Origin: Clostridia bacterium
GTDB lineage: Bacteria > Bacillota > Clostridia > Christensenellales > DTU072
Length of the DNA stretch: 10,466 nt
Reading direction: 5' to 3'
NCBI GenBank assembly: GCA_028701415.1
Contig: JAQVQU010000048.1
Span: 1 to 10,466, forward strand
Shown here: positions 1 through 9,067 of the stretch, piece after piece
Layout: the number at the start of each line of letters is the position of its first letter
How positions within the stretch are numbered: the stretch's first letter is position 1
Made by a program: the position numbers and the translations under genes
Notes under the pieces: model-generated
Seen by the model: only the letters and a program-made list of their open reading frames with translations
Databases searched by the model: none
Told to the model about the DNA's origin: nothing

Positions 1-1904
1 GTATTATATGTCCAAATACTGGTCTTAGCCCCTGAGTTGTCGATAAAACCACTTGAGTTAAATATGCTGTAGTAAGAAGAGCTTACTAGTGAACTAATGG
101 GGAATGTATAAGAGACTCTCTTATAATCCATTGTCCCCAAAGTCCCACCAAGTTCTTTAACATAAGGGATATTAGCCCAACCGAAAGATTGTGTGCTTGA
201 CTCATATTTGTAATATTGCCAACCTAGGAATTTATATGTCGGCCCTGCAAGGGCAGCCCCTGCCCAGTTTAGGGTTATCTCATTATTGGCCCAGGTATTA
301 TATCCAGAAGTCGGATTTTCCTTTACTCCTGACAAGGTATTGATCTTACCCATCATCTTAAAGCTTAATTCGTTGTGGTCGGTTAAGTCCTCTTTCTCCT
401 CAATTATTCCCGACTCCCTAGTATAGCGCATAGTCTGCTCTCTATATGGAATGACTTCGTAGGTAATATATTCGGGATCAAGATAAATGTCATCTGGAGA
501 ATCTAGGGGGTCATATTTATATTCATTTTCTATAACTACATTGTATACGGGTATGAATCTAGCGACAATATCGACCGCAAAAACTGTACGATTGTCTACT
601 ATTTTATCTTTTATCTGAGCGGAATCATCCAATCCAACCACAACTTCTATCTGGCTTGGATAAGCTTGAGCAAGATTTTTAAATAGATTGACTCCATTTA
701 CGAAAAAGCCCACAAACTGCCATCTAACATTCCATCCCTGATATGCAGGAGTAGGAAGGTTAAGCTTCAAGGTAACATAATCCCCAAAATCGTATGTTCC
801 GTTTGCATTAGTTGGGGAAATAAAGGAAGGTTTAAGATATATCGAGTTTGTTGATACCCCCTCATCTGTCATAATTGTTAAAGTGCGTGTAAACTCTATT
901 TGTTTCCAGAACTTGACCTTTAAAATAGCATTTTCTGCTACATTCTTCATTAATACTCTGACAGTTGCAATTCTTCCCATATATGTTGCCGGGTTAACTG
1001 GGTTATTCGCCACGTCATAATATGTTACCGTAATTTGGTTATCCCCAGATGTAACTACTGGAGAAAATACTCCCGTACTCCTTCTATACCCGTCTTCAGA
1101 GGCTCTTGCCATATATCCAAGGGAAGAAATGGAATCGAATCTATAGTTAGAGTTTGGTTTAATAGTGACTTCTACTGTGCTATCTGGAGAAATTACGAGA
1201 GAATTATTTACTAAGGCAGATGGGCTGCCATTTACTAGATATGTAACAGTACCCCCAGCATTTGATTGCAAAGATCCTTCAGTCTCCATTGCAAAACTTA
1301 TATATACATTGTTTCTTGCATATGAGTAAACTAACTTATCCTGGAGAATTGAAACTCCTTTATCATACTCGACATTCCCCGCTCCTTGTGAATAAGAATA
1401 AGAAGTCTTGGTTATATCGTAATAAATGTAACTTCTGGAAGGATTGACCGTTGGACTAATATCTATTGTTGTTAGTTTAAGAAGCGCTCCACTTCTCACT
1501 AAGAATTCATACTTACCATCTAAATTCTCAGTATTTACATCAACTAAATCAACATATGAATTGATAATATTGGGAAGAACTACCCCGTTAGCAGGGTCAG
1601 AATAATGCTGAGCTGAAGCAAATACTCTAGAGTACAGTCTATAATTCATCAACTCAGGTTCACTAGTAGCAAAAGAGCCCTGGACATACTTAAACTCTGG
1701 GTGGACTTCAATAGAAACCTTGTACAGCCTGAAATACACTGCTCTAAACTGTCTATCTTGCTTTAAATTAACCCTCATCGTTCTGCCCCCAGAGAGGAGC
1801 TCTATATTGAGGGTTGATGATGTAACATATGACCAGACACCATTAACATTTTCTTGATATCCAGAAAACTCGTACTGAGATTGAGCAATCGGATCAACCG
1901 CTGA
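1..1904 (-). other. Irregular beta-rich C-terminal part of the visible giant protein (residues about 2361-2994)
   Basis: Repeat-like cores recur here in looser form: YEFSGYQENVNGVWSY (about 2370), NYRFDSISSLGY (about 2612), WQFVGFFVNGVNLF (about 2755) and YKFLGWQYYKY (about 2887), the last regaining the G-W of the N-terminal repeats. Between them are longer segments rich in S, T, Y and N, for example residues 2515-2535. I see no catalytic motif and no LPxTG or SLH-like motif within the window. The protein continues past the left edge. Confidence 0.6.
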
Positions 1905-4900
1905 GTTGAAAAGCCCATATACCCCATAATCATGAGGTGCACTAGGGGCTATATTATCGGTAAATTCTCTAGTTGTAGCAAACGCGGGAGTCACCCCTTC
2001 TATTTTGGGAATCATTCCATCATCAGTAAATGAGTTACCCCTATTAACATAGCTTAATCCTGTGCCATCAAGTTCTGACTCAATCAAATGGAAGGCGAAA
2101 TCACACAAGTGTTTATCCTTTTCGACTAAATAGAATGCTCGAACTATCTTTTGATAGGAAGAGTGAAAATCCATAATGTCTAGCAATTGTCCGTAGGCAG
2201 GAAGAGCCAAGGAAGCATCTTTGGGATTATATTCTCCATCTTCTAATACTTCATCATCATTTTCCATAAGCACATAATCCAGATAGTCAAATGCATCCGA
2301 ATTCCTAAATTCAATCCCCTTTATGCTAAAACCTTCATCTAAATCATGATTGAAAATAGCCATAATTGTTGGGTCATACATAATTCTGCTGTTGTTTATA
2401 GTGACTTCTAAATTATCATTTGTCAGTCTATTGTTAATTTGAATTGCAACACTGTAATATAAAGGGGCAAAGTAAGGAATAATCCGAATCGTCTTATTCC
2501 CATTTAACAAGGAATCGCTAATCTCCTTTTGGATTACCTCATCTTGAATGTTCCTTGTGTCCGTAGAATATCTGTATAACTTACCTTCAGCTGAATCGAC
2601 CTTTGAATAAGTCAACGTATTGGAAGCAACACTATAAGCAATTCCATTTATTTCCAGTTGACTTAAATAATACCCATAATCTGCTAAAATTTCCCAAGTT
2701 ACTTTTTCATGATGTGCAACTGAAGTTGTGTTCATGTCCACAAATTCTCCATTTGAAGCAAGAACATAAACAACCGAATATGTCTTTATTCTGTATTTAA
2801 CATATATTTCAACGTTTCCAGTCACATTACCGACAGTAAAAGTTCTAGTTCCCGTTCCATCATCGGCATCTAATCCTGCTTCTGAATTTAGTATTTCTGC
2901 TTCAGAATATCCCTCATCATCCATTTTTACACTAATGGATTCAATTTCAAATCCGTTGGGAATGGTTAAATGGAATATGAGTTTATCTCCATATCTTAAA
3001 CCTATGTAATCCCCGGCTAAATTGGTGGACTTAATATACCCTGTTTCTAAAATTGTTCCGTCTGTACTCCTGAAATATTGAGCCGTTTGCATTGGGACAT
3101 TCTCGTTAAGACCCGCCCAAGAAATTGCATCAATAATCCTTTCTCCGTTATTAATAGAGAAACTCTTCTTATAATCTCCAGTGGGATCAAACAAGACATC
3201 GTACCTATTCCTCTCGAGAAGTATAACTATATTCTTTGTTTCGCGAATATTGGTCAAAACGTAAATCTTCGTAGAACTTAGTGCAGTTCTCATAGTATCA
3301 TTTTCTATTCCGTTGACCTTAACAGAACTTATATAGTAACCCTTTGAAATAGTAACAGATATGGTGGATGAGTTGTCCCAAGCCACGTCAGAAGGACTAG
3401 CAAGCGCAGATCCTCCTTCAAAATGAGTGATATCTACAGAATATCTGTTAACGGTAAATGTGGCTCTAGCTGAAATATTAGTTCTTGTAGAATAATCCGA
3501 AAAAGCAGCGACATCCCCTGATACGCTTATTGAAACACCATTAACGGTAAATGAGCTCACCCTATACCCTTGCGTGCTTACTCCATTTGTATAGTTGTTA
3601 GGAATTGCAAAGAGCCTAACAAAGGTATCATAAGTTGCTACTATCTTATCGGGATACACCCAAATATGTCCTCTAGTTGTAGTTACTTCCGCGTTGACGA
3701 ATTCTCCTGAAGAAGGCTGAGAATCGCCTGGTTGTAAAATGATAATTCCCGGGGCCCAAAGTATATTATTAGCCTCATCCCTAATTTTCACCGTTCCCCC
3801 CGTATTCTGCTCCATAGAAATATCGTAAGTGTTAATAGTAAACTCTGTCTCCGTTAAAATATTAGAAGTAATAACACCAGTGTATTTGTTTGAACGTACA
3901 TACGCTCTACGATCTTCTCCATTAAATAAAAACTGAGTCCTAGAATATCCTGTTTCTGGGAAAAGGAAAATCTCATAGGTAGTTCCATACTCATAATAAA
4001 TTCCATCTACAAGTACTATTTGAGCAGTGCTACTATATGGGTTCGTAAATTGAACCTTATAATTTCTTTCATCCACATTGCTGTATCCTGAACCAAGCTG
4101 GTTTACAGAAAGGTTCATGGCAAAGGTAAATAACCTTCTTCTAAATTCTACTTTCAGCTCATCTATATCGCTTGTTAAATTGTATATGGTGTATGAACCG
4201 CCATTCTTTGGCATATCTATATCACTTACCACTATCTCAGTCCCGTCTGCATACTTAATGGAAAATCTGTTAATTTCGTATCCACGAGCAGTTCTTGGTT
4301 GAATAAACACTCTTATATTGCTTCCATGCGCAAATCCAGTATACTCATTATTTGAATCAGGCAAAAATCCTACAATAGTAACACGTCCAAAGTCTTGAGG
4401 TGTTTTATCAAAATCCTTGTAATTTACACTAGTATTGATTGAATTAACCTTCATAGAGTAGACATTAACTTCGTAGAGGACTTGGATTCTTACATTTGAT
4501 GAAATGGTCATCAGTTCATAAAATACTTCTGTTAAATCATTATCTCTAATATTTCCAACCCTCCAATTAGTATCAGGGGTCCCATTAACTATTAATCCAG
4601 AAATGTGATACCCTGGATTTGCAGTCATCTTCAACCAAAGCGTATCCCCTGAATTACAAGATAATTCGGTATATTCGATAAACTGAGAGGACTCTCCTTC
4701 GGGAGTCACCTTTTTAAAAAGGGTCTGTCCATTCAAATCGGGAATATAAGTTATTGAATATTCATTAGGCAAGAAACTAACTAAAATAGTGGTATTCGAA
4801 GTAATCTCCATGGAAAGATTACCACTTTCAGTAACATCTAAATCATAATTATCTACTCTTTCGGTCAAGTCAAAGGGAGAAAAGAAGACACCATTAATCA

Positions 4901-7900
4901 TAATCGATTCTATGAAGTGAAAATCATCCGCATTGATAAACAGCGATAGGCTATCCCCATAGTTCACATCTTTTATACCAATATCTTGGCTAAGAGTACC
5001 ATTGCCCTCCATATCTAAGGAGAGAATAAATGAATTCGGCTGAAAAGCAGATTGAATATATAGGTCATCAACAGTATATTCCACGGGAACATCATAAACA
5101 AAAACTTGATTTTCTGTTCCAACATCAATCGAATGAGTGGTTCCCAAAGCACCAACTGTAATACTCATCGTTTTGACTGTATAACCCTTTCTTGCGCTAG
5201 CCTTAATCTTGAAAGATTCTCCCTCGGAAAATATCTTAGTTTCCGAAGTTACAGATCCATTTGAATCAGAGTTATCAATATTTACTGAAAATCTGTTGGG
5301 AATAAATATTGCAGAGACAAGTAAGGATCCCGTTGGCATGGTAGTCAAGTACACTCCTTCTGAAATACCAGAACTTATTCTCTCCCCATTTATTATCATA
5401 GCTAATAGCATATATCCAGTAGTAGGGACCATCTCAAAGGTTAAACTTGTACCTTCGGGGACCTCTGTGCTTTCATCAATATCGGTTGTGATCCCTCCAA
5501 TTTCACCTGAGGCTGAGAGTGTCCCATTGTCAGGAGTAACAAGTTTTACATCGTATGTCGGGGGAGCATCTGCAAAAGTGATAAAAATATCAATATCTGT
5601 TCTAACTCGGGCTACTATAAGGTAGGTGTATGAGGGACTTTCATCCAAGAAATATTGGCCCCCAACAATGTTTTCGTCTAGATACTCGGTTTGAGCATAG
5701 GAATAAGGACTGCTTGGATCCACATTCCTAACAAACACATCGTCTATTGAGAAAGATAAGCCCACGAAAGGAATAACCTCAATCGTTAGATTCTCTCCAT
5801 AAACTAAACTATCTTCATAGACTGTTGCACTTCCTATGTTGTACCCATTTGAAATAACGTCTGAATTAAGTTTATTCTCGACATATATCGTGTAATAAGC
5901 AAGTAAGGGCTTCGTGGTAACATTTACTACGTAATCAGAAGAGATGTTGTCTAATTGAAGAACATGTGTGGTCGCAGAAAACGCGATATCTTCAGATATG
6001 TTTGTCAAAGGATCTGATCCAGAATAATACTCAACACTATCAATTTGATTACCTGTTCCTGCGTTAATTGCGAAGGTGTTATTGCTACCAACTGATAGTC
6101 CGGTAAAAGTCTTTCCCGCATTAATGGAATAAGAAACATTCTTAAAAGTTACACTCGCTCCCGATACAGGGGAAAATGACACAGCAATTCTTCGGGGAGT
6201 AAAAACAAAATTGACTGAAAAGTCCTTTTCTACATTCGTTAATGTATGAACGATACTTGTTCTTAGTCCCACTAGACTCTGTGCTACTCCATCGACCTCA
6301 ATTGCTGAGATGTAATAACCTTCTGCAGTTTCTGCCTTGATGTCATAATTCCCGCCATACAGGACTGTGCCCGAATTATCTGCCCAGCCATTTCCTTCTG
6401 TCGTTACTACAATGTTAAAATAAATTGGTTCGAAAATAACTTCGACTAACGCATCGCTCTTTATGGCATTGATTGTCAATATCATATAAGTTACACGGGG
6501 GTCGAGAACATCCCCTTCCTCATAATCATTCCCAAGAATTTCAATCGAAGAGGTAGAAAAACCAGATATTGGTTGATAGGGATCAATAGTCCACCCATTG
6601 ACCTTAATAGCTCGAATATAATACCCTTCGCTTGATTGAACTTCAATTCTTGGATTGCTGTTTTTGGGATAATCTAATTGAGGATCTAAAAGTGACAATG
6701 AACCATTATCTATGTCCTCAGGCAGGGGCAAAGTAACCTCATACCTAAAATCTCTGTAAGTAATATTAATGGTCATATTTTCACTAATACTACTCAGTCT
6801 AACGGTGTAATAAGTCGCAAGATAAGGAACAGATTGGCTGACTCCGTCGGCCACAACAGCCATAATATAATAGCCCTCCTGAGCGTTTATCTCAATGTTT
6901 TTACTGGCACCATAGTTTGCTAAAAAGACAACAGTAGTTTGGTCAGAGGAAATATAACCTGTTTCGGCTACATCTACGTCATTGTATACTATCGTTCCCT
7001 CCGTTCCAACCGACCCATTATTTACCTGAATATTATACCTTGCCATTCTAAATCTAGCAGTAACTGTGCGATCTTGATCGGGAGAATTAATAGAAAACTC
7101 ATAATCTCCCTGCTCTGGAGGCATATCTATTACAACATCACCAATGCTAACTTGAACAAGTGTATATCCAGAAGCTGCTTTTATCTTGAATCTATATTCT
7201 TCATTTACAGCCATTTTGAATTGGCCTCTAATCGCTACCTCCGAATCTCCAAGTTCAGGATTCTCAAGATCGGCGACTAAATTCACAATAGTCCCCGACC
7301 CCTCAGCAATGCTTACATTTAAGTTAACCTTATTCACCTCAAATACTGGAACTACATAAGTTACTTCTCTGTCGATTTTATATGTTTTATCAACCGGTTG
7401 TGATGTAGGAAGCATGTCGTCGCCTCTTACAAACCAGCCTTTAAATGTATGGTCCGTTAAAATAACTGCCTCTTCTGGGAAAGCTCCTTCCAGTGCGCCA
7501 GCTAAACTATCTTGATAATATGCTTTTAATACTCTTCCGCCGAGGGAAGGGTCATAACCCATTTGTTCATCCAGGAATGCTGCATTTTCGTTTTGGCCCT
7601 GTAAAAAAATCACATCATATATTTTCTTTTCCCATTGGGCAATAAGCTCGGTTGGCTGCGAAAATGTATATGTATTATCAATAATCACTGGATTTCCAAA
7701 CTCATCAAGCTCTCCGTTACTTACGGCCCAGCCCTTAAATTCATATCCAAGCATAGACAGATAGCTTAAATCTTCAACATCGAAAATGCTTCCTATCTCT
7801 TCATCATATCTGATAATAAAAGGCTCTCTAGCCTTAACGGACATCGTAGTAAAACTAATTTGACTTTGTATGTATACGAAATGAGCCCTTATGTATAGTT

Positions 7901-8984
7901 CATCAACTGCAGAATCAGGAGTAAAATTGAGAGCGTACTCTTCACTGGTTCCTGTCTGAGAGGTCCGGAACTGTATATTGTGGTCAACTGCGACTTTAAT
8001 TAGTTTTTGTTCCCCCTCGGGTTCAAGATTAACCCAAATACCGTCAATTGTTTTTACTGACCATCCTACAAATAATCTATCTGGATTAGCTAAAACTCTA
8101 ATCGTTGCTACTTGATCCTTTTCGTAAAAAGGAATAGCATCGCTAGTCCCAAGGGGCACCCCCTCGGAATCAAGTGTATATTCAAGATAAGTATCCGTGG
8201 CGTATTTTTCATAAAGGGGATATATATCCGTGTGGTCAGTAATCTTTGTATAATCTTTGTCAAAACCAACAAACTTATATCCGTACAACCTCATGTTAGT
8301 CTCATTTGCCCTAGGAATCCTAGTTGGGGATTCGTTATATGCAACTATTTCTTCTCTAGCGGTCGTTCCATCTGGATAAAAGAATACTACCGCATAACGA
8401 CGTTTTTCAAAAACAGCAATTAATCTTTGCGAAGAAGAAACTTGTTTGTCCAATCTACTTGAGTTAGGATTTCCATCACTCCACTTGACAAATTCATATC
8501 CCTCATCTGGTATAGCCTGAACCCTTGAGGCATTATCTCCAGCCGGAACCTGCTGAAATGTATCACCTTCTACTCTACCACCCGTGCTAGCAACATATTC
8601 TAAATCCAAAAGTGTGGGCACAACTTCATACTTGATTGCTTGTTTAAAACCACCGTAGTCAAGTATTACGTTGTTTAATGTACCTGGGTCTGAGGTATCT
8701 AATCCAGCTACAATCAATTCAGAAAGAGCGACCTTTTTTTCAGATCCGTCTTTATATTTGACGGTCGCAAAAACCTTGGTCAAATCGGCATCAACACTTA
8801 TAATGCCTTCATTATCTGCTACTATAGCAGCTATTTCAGTTATTGGGGGTTCTGCGTCGGGAGCGACTTTAGGAAGAACAAGGGCAGCCGTAACAATTGA
8901 AGCAACTGCAACAACAGCAACAACAATAAGGCTAATCCCTATCTTTGCGTTTTTTGTAAATGCTCTGCTTTTAAGTTTTGCCAT
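1..8984 (-). CDS. Giant exported repeat protein (InlB-type and divergent beta repeats), 3' end beyond the window
   Basis: The frame is open from ATG 8984-8982 to the left edge, giving 2994 full codons; no stop is seen, so the true length is unknown. M1 is the only possible ATG: an in-frame TAG lies 22 nt upstream at 9006-9008, and AAGG precedes M1 by 6 nt. Order of parts: basic plus hydrophobic N-terminus (1-38), Ig-like domain (about 48-122), GW-type InlB-like repeats (about 128-556), a long divergent repeat array with cores such as GYYIRAIKVNGW (about 557-2220), a non-repeat island (about 2236-2360), then irregular beta-rich sequence. I found only two cysteines (C1443, C2294), usual for exported proteins of Gram-positive bacteria. 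Families with such repeats are surface or secreted proteins, often adhesins; that role here is inference. A sorting signal, if any, would lie in the missing C-terminus. The repeats are strongly diverged at DNA level, so this is not a recent amplification. Confidence 0.95.
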   Translation of the reverse strand, partial: MAKLKSRAFTKNAKIGISLIVVAVVAVASIVTAALVLPKVAPDAEPPITEIAAIVADNEGIISVDADLTKVFATVKYKDGSEKKVALSELIVAGLDTSDPGTLNNVILDYGGFKQAIKYEVVPTLLDLEYVASTGGRVEGDTFQQVPAGDNASRVQAIPDEGYEFVKWSDGNPNSSRLDKQVSSSQRLIAVFEKRRYAVVFFYPDGTTAREEIVAYNESPTRIPRANETNMRLYGYKFVGFDKDYTKITDHTDIYPLYEKYATDTYLEYTLDSEGVPLGTSDAIPFYEKDQVATIRVLANPDRLFVGWSVKTIDGIWVNLEPEGEQKLIKVAVDHNIQFRTSQTGTSEEYALNFTPDSAVDELYIRAHFVYIQSQISFTTMSVKAREPFIIRYDEEIGSIFDVEDLSYLSMLGYEFKGWAVSNGELDEFGNPVIIDNTYTFSQPTELIAQWEKKIYDVIFLQGQNENAAFLDEQMGYDPSLGGRVLKAYYQDSLAGALEGAFPEEAVILTDHTFKGWFVRGDDMLPTSQPVDKTYKIDREVTYVVPVFEVNKVNLNVSIAEGSGTIVNLVADLENPELGDSEVAIRGQFKMAVNEEYRFKIKAASGYTLVQVSIGDVVIDMPPEQGDYEFSINSPDQDRTVTARFRMARYNIQVNNGSVGTEGTIVYNDVDVAETGYISSDQTTVVFLANYGASKNIEINAQEGYYIMAVVADGVSQSVPYLATYYTVRLSSISENMTINITYRDFRYEVTLPLPEDIDNGSLSLLDPQLDYPKNSNPRIEVQSSEGYYIRAIKVNGWTIDPYQPISGFSTSSIEILGNDYEEGDVLDPRVTYMILTINAIKSDALVEVIFEPIYFNIVVTTEGNGWADNSGTVLYGGNYDIKAETAEGYYISAIEVDGVAQSLVGLRTSIVHTLTNVEKDFSVNFVFTPRRIAVSFSPVSGASVTFKNVSYSINAGKTFTGLSVGSNNTFAINAGTGNQIDSVEYYSGSDPLTNISEDIAFSATTHVLQLDNISSDYVVNVTTKPLLAYYTIYVENKLNSDVISNGYNIGSATVYEDSLVYGENLTIEVIPFVGLSFSIDDVFVRNVDPSSPYSYAQTEYLDENIVGGQYFLDESPSYTYLIVARVRTDIDIFITFADAPPTYDVKLVTPDNGTLSASGEIGGITTDIDESTEVPEGTSLTFEMVPTTGYMLLAMIINGERISSGISEGVYLTTMPTGSLLVSAIFIPNRFSVNIDNSDSNGSVTSETKIFSEGESFKIKASARKGYTVKTMSITVGALGTTHSIDVGTENQVFVYDVPVEYTVDDLYIQSAFQPNSFILSLDMEGNGTLSQDIGIKDVNYGDSLSLFINADDFHFIESIMINGVFFSPFDLTERVDNYDLDVTESGNLSMEITSNTTILVSFLPNEYSITYIPDLNGQTLFKKVTPEGESSQFIEYTELSCNSGDTLWLKMTANPGYHISGLIVNGTPDTNWRVGNIRDNDLTEVFYELMTISSNVRIQVLYEVNVYSMKVNSINTSVNYKDFDKTPQDFGRVTIVGFLPDSNNEYTGFAHGSNIRVFIQPRTARGYEINRFSIKYADGTEIVVSDIDMPKNGGSYTIYNLTSDIDELKVEFRRRLFTFAMNLSVNQLGSGYSNVDERNYKVQFTNPYSSTAQIVLVDGIYYEYGTTYEIFLFPETGYSRTQFLFNGEDRRAYVRSNKYTGVITSNILTETEFTINTYDISMEQNTGGTVKIRDEANNILWAPGIIILQPGDSQPSSGEFVNAEVTTTRGHIWVYPDKIVATYDTFVRLFAIPNNYTNGVSTQGYRVSSFTVNGVSISVSGDVAAFSDYSTRTNISARATFTVNRYSVDITHFEGGSALASPSDVAWDNSSTISVTISKGYYISSVKVNGIENDTMRTALSSTKIYVLTNIRETKNIVILLERNRYDVLFDPTGDYKKSFSINNGERIIDAISWAGLNENVPMQTAQYFRSTDGTILETGYIKSTNLAGDYIGLRYGDKLIFHLTIPNGFEIESISVKMDDEGYSEAEILNSEAGLDADDGTGTRTFTVGNVTGNVEIYVKYRIKTYSVVYVLASNGEFVDMNTTSVAHHEKVTWEILADYGYYLSQLEINGIAYSVASNTLTYSKVDSAEGKLYRYSTDTRNIQDEVIQKEISDSLLNGNKTIRIIPYFAPLYYSVAIQINNRLTNDNLEVTINNSRIMYDPTIMAIFNHDLDEGFSIKGIEFRNSDAFDYLDYVLMENDDEVLEDGEYNPKDASLALPAYGQLLDIMDFHSSYQKIVRAFYLVEKDKHLCDFAFHLIESELDGTGLSYVNRGNSFTDDGMIPKIEGVTPAFATTREFTDNIAPSAPHDYGVYGLFNSAVDPIAQSQYEFSGYQENVNGVWSYVTSSTLNIELLSGGRTMRVNLKQDRQFRAVYFRLYKVSIEVHPEFKYVQGSFATSEPELMNYRLYSRVFASAQHYSDPANGVVLPNIINSYVDLVDVNTENLDGKYEFLVRSGALLKLTTIDISPTVNPSRSYIYYDITKTSYSYSQGAGNVEYDKGVSILQDKLVYSYARNNVYISFAMETEGSLQSNAGGTVTYLVNGSPSALVNNSLVISPDSTVEVTIKPNSNYRFDSISSLGYMARASEDGYRRSTGVFSPVVTSGDNQITVTYYDVANNPVNPATYMGRIATVRVLMKNVAENAILKVKFWKQIEFTRTLTIMTDEGVSTNSIYLKPSFISPTNANGTYDFGDYVTLKLNLPTPAYQGWNVRWQFVGFFVNGVNLFKNLAQAYPSQIEVVVGLDDSAQIKDKIVDNRTVFAVDIVARFIPVYNVVIENEYKYDPLDSPDDIYLDPEYITYEVIPYREQTMRYTRESGIIEEKEDLTDHNELSFKMMGKINTLSGVKENPTSGYNTWANNEITLNWAGAALAGPTYKFLGWQYYKYESSTQSFGWANIPYVKELGGTLGTMDYKRVSYTFPISSLVSSSYYSIFNSSGFIDNSGAKTSIWTYN
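1905..2279 (-). other. Non-repeat island inside the giant protein (residues about 2236-2360)
   Basis: The beta-repeat rhythm stops here. The segment starts with an acidic stretch (LMENDDEVLEDGEY) and continues with a sequence of helical appearance (LPAYGQLLDIMDFHSSYQKI, then VRAFYLVEKDKHLCDFAFHLIESELD). It ends in a loop-rich stretch (GNSFTDDGMIPKIEGVTPAF). It holds C2294, one of only two cysteines I found. It lacks the GYxI-VNG core. I do not recognise a family. It may be an inserted functional domain or a heavily altered repeat. Confidence 0.5.
2325..7316 (-). repeat. Long divergent InlB-like repeat array in the protein, residues about 557-2220
   Basis: Some 16-17 units are recognised from a shared core. 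Clear ones are GYTLVQVSIGD (606), GYYIMAVVADGV (704), GYYIRAIKVNGW (787), GYYISAIEVDGV (889), GYMLLAMIINGE (1189), FHFIESIMINGV (1354), GYHISGLIVNGT (1457), GYSRTQFLFNGE (1678), GYRVSSFTVNGV (1805), GYYISSVKVNGI (1881), GFEIESISVKMDD (2010) and GYYLSQLEINGI (2103). Each unit closes with an alternating strand such as ENMTINITYRDFRYEV and runs directly into the next with almost no linker. Core-to-core spacing is about 75-130 residues. The layout resembles the 'divergent InlB B-repeat' family. Units are poorly conserved at nucleotide level, sharing mainly the codons for G-Y-Y-I. Confidence 0.8.
7317..8603 (-). repeat. InlB B-type (GW/GF) repeats in the protein, residues about 128-556
   Basis: At least five repeat cores are visible: GYEFVKWSDGN (about 162), YGYKFVGFDKD (about 233), DRLFVGWSVKT (about 301), GYEFKGWAVSNG (about 413) and DHTFKGWFVRGDD (about 512). 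Several are followed by the typical closing strand, for example ELIAQWEKKIYDVIF at about 446-460 and VPVFEVNKV at about 545. The 'Y-x-F-x-G-W ... T-x-L-x-A-x-W-x-x-x-x-Y-x-V-x-F' pattern matches the InlB B-repeat (Listeria-Bacteroides repeat), a small beta-grasp-like fold of bacterial surface proteins. Spacing is irregular, about 70 to 110 residues. Confidence 0.85.
8619..8843 (-). other. Bacterial Ig-like domain (residues about 48-122)
   Basis: The segment contains FATVKYKDGSEKKVALSEL, then a turn with GLDTSDPGTLNNV and a closing strand pair (VILDYGGFKQAIKYEVV). The order 'V-x-Y-x-D-G-S, L-x-V-x-G-x-D-T-S, G-x-L, V-x-Y-G-G, Y-x-V' is characteristic of bacterial Ig-like group 3/4 domains of surface proteins. 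It joins the membrane-proximal segment to the repeat array. The exact Pfam family was not tested. Confidence 0.7.
8871..8984 (-). other. N-terminal export signal or membrane anchor of the giant protein (residues 1-38)
   Basis: The first 14 residues are basic (K3, K5, R7, K11, K14). An uninterrupted hydrophobic stretch follows at residues 15-37 (IGISLIVVAVVAVAS, then IVTAALVL). This is the n-region/h-region layout of a Sec signal. At about 23 residues the core is long for a cleaved signal peptide and would also serve as a membrane anchor. A signal peptidase I site could fall after V-T-A (residue 33) or just after it. There is no lipobox cysteine. Either way the C-terminal bulk is expected outside the cytoplasmic membrane. 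Confidence 0.85.
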
Positions 8985-8990
8985 TTTAAA

Positions 8991-8995
8991 CCTTA
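8991..8995 (-). promoter_or_regulatory. Ribosome binding site of the giant gene
   Basis: On the minus strand TAAGG is followed by TTTAAA and then ATG, a 6-nt spacing. The match to the Shine-Dalgarno consensus is moderate (AAGG). It supports M1, which is also the only ATG after the upstream in-frame stop at 9006-9008. Confidence 0.65.
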
Positions 8996-9034
8996 GATGT
9001 CCGTCCTATGAAAATAACACATATATATCGCGCG

Positions 9035-9067
9035 CTCTTAATGCACATGTTTATTATATATTAAGAG
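9035..9067. promoter_or_regulatory. Inverted repeat around the -10 box: candidate operator
   Basis: ctcttaat (9035-9042) and attaagag (9060-9067) form a perfect 8-bp inverted repeat with a 17-nt centre. The centre contains the -10 box (9053-9058) and the predicted start point (about 9046). The half-site centres are 25 bp apart, so both would lie on nearly the same DNA face, which suits a dimeric or tetrameric repressor. The geometry is seen in the sequence; the operator role is inference. Confidence 0.4.

Noticed and set aside
5209..5625. 138-codon plus-strand ORF inside the giant gene
   Set aside because: It is fully antisense to the repeat array, has no ribosome binding site, and has a serine/isoleucine/valine-rich composition explained by the opposite-strand codons. 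The other plus-strand ORFs at 1262, 2603, 3078, 4078, 6939 and 8112 are the same kind of shadow.
1..8984. Tandem nucleotide repeats or a CRISPR-like array inside the giant gene
   Set aside because: The periodicity is only at protein level. Aligned units share short codon runs for GYYI but are otherwise diverged, with no constant repeat and spacer lengths.
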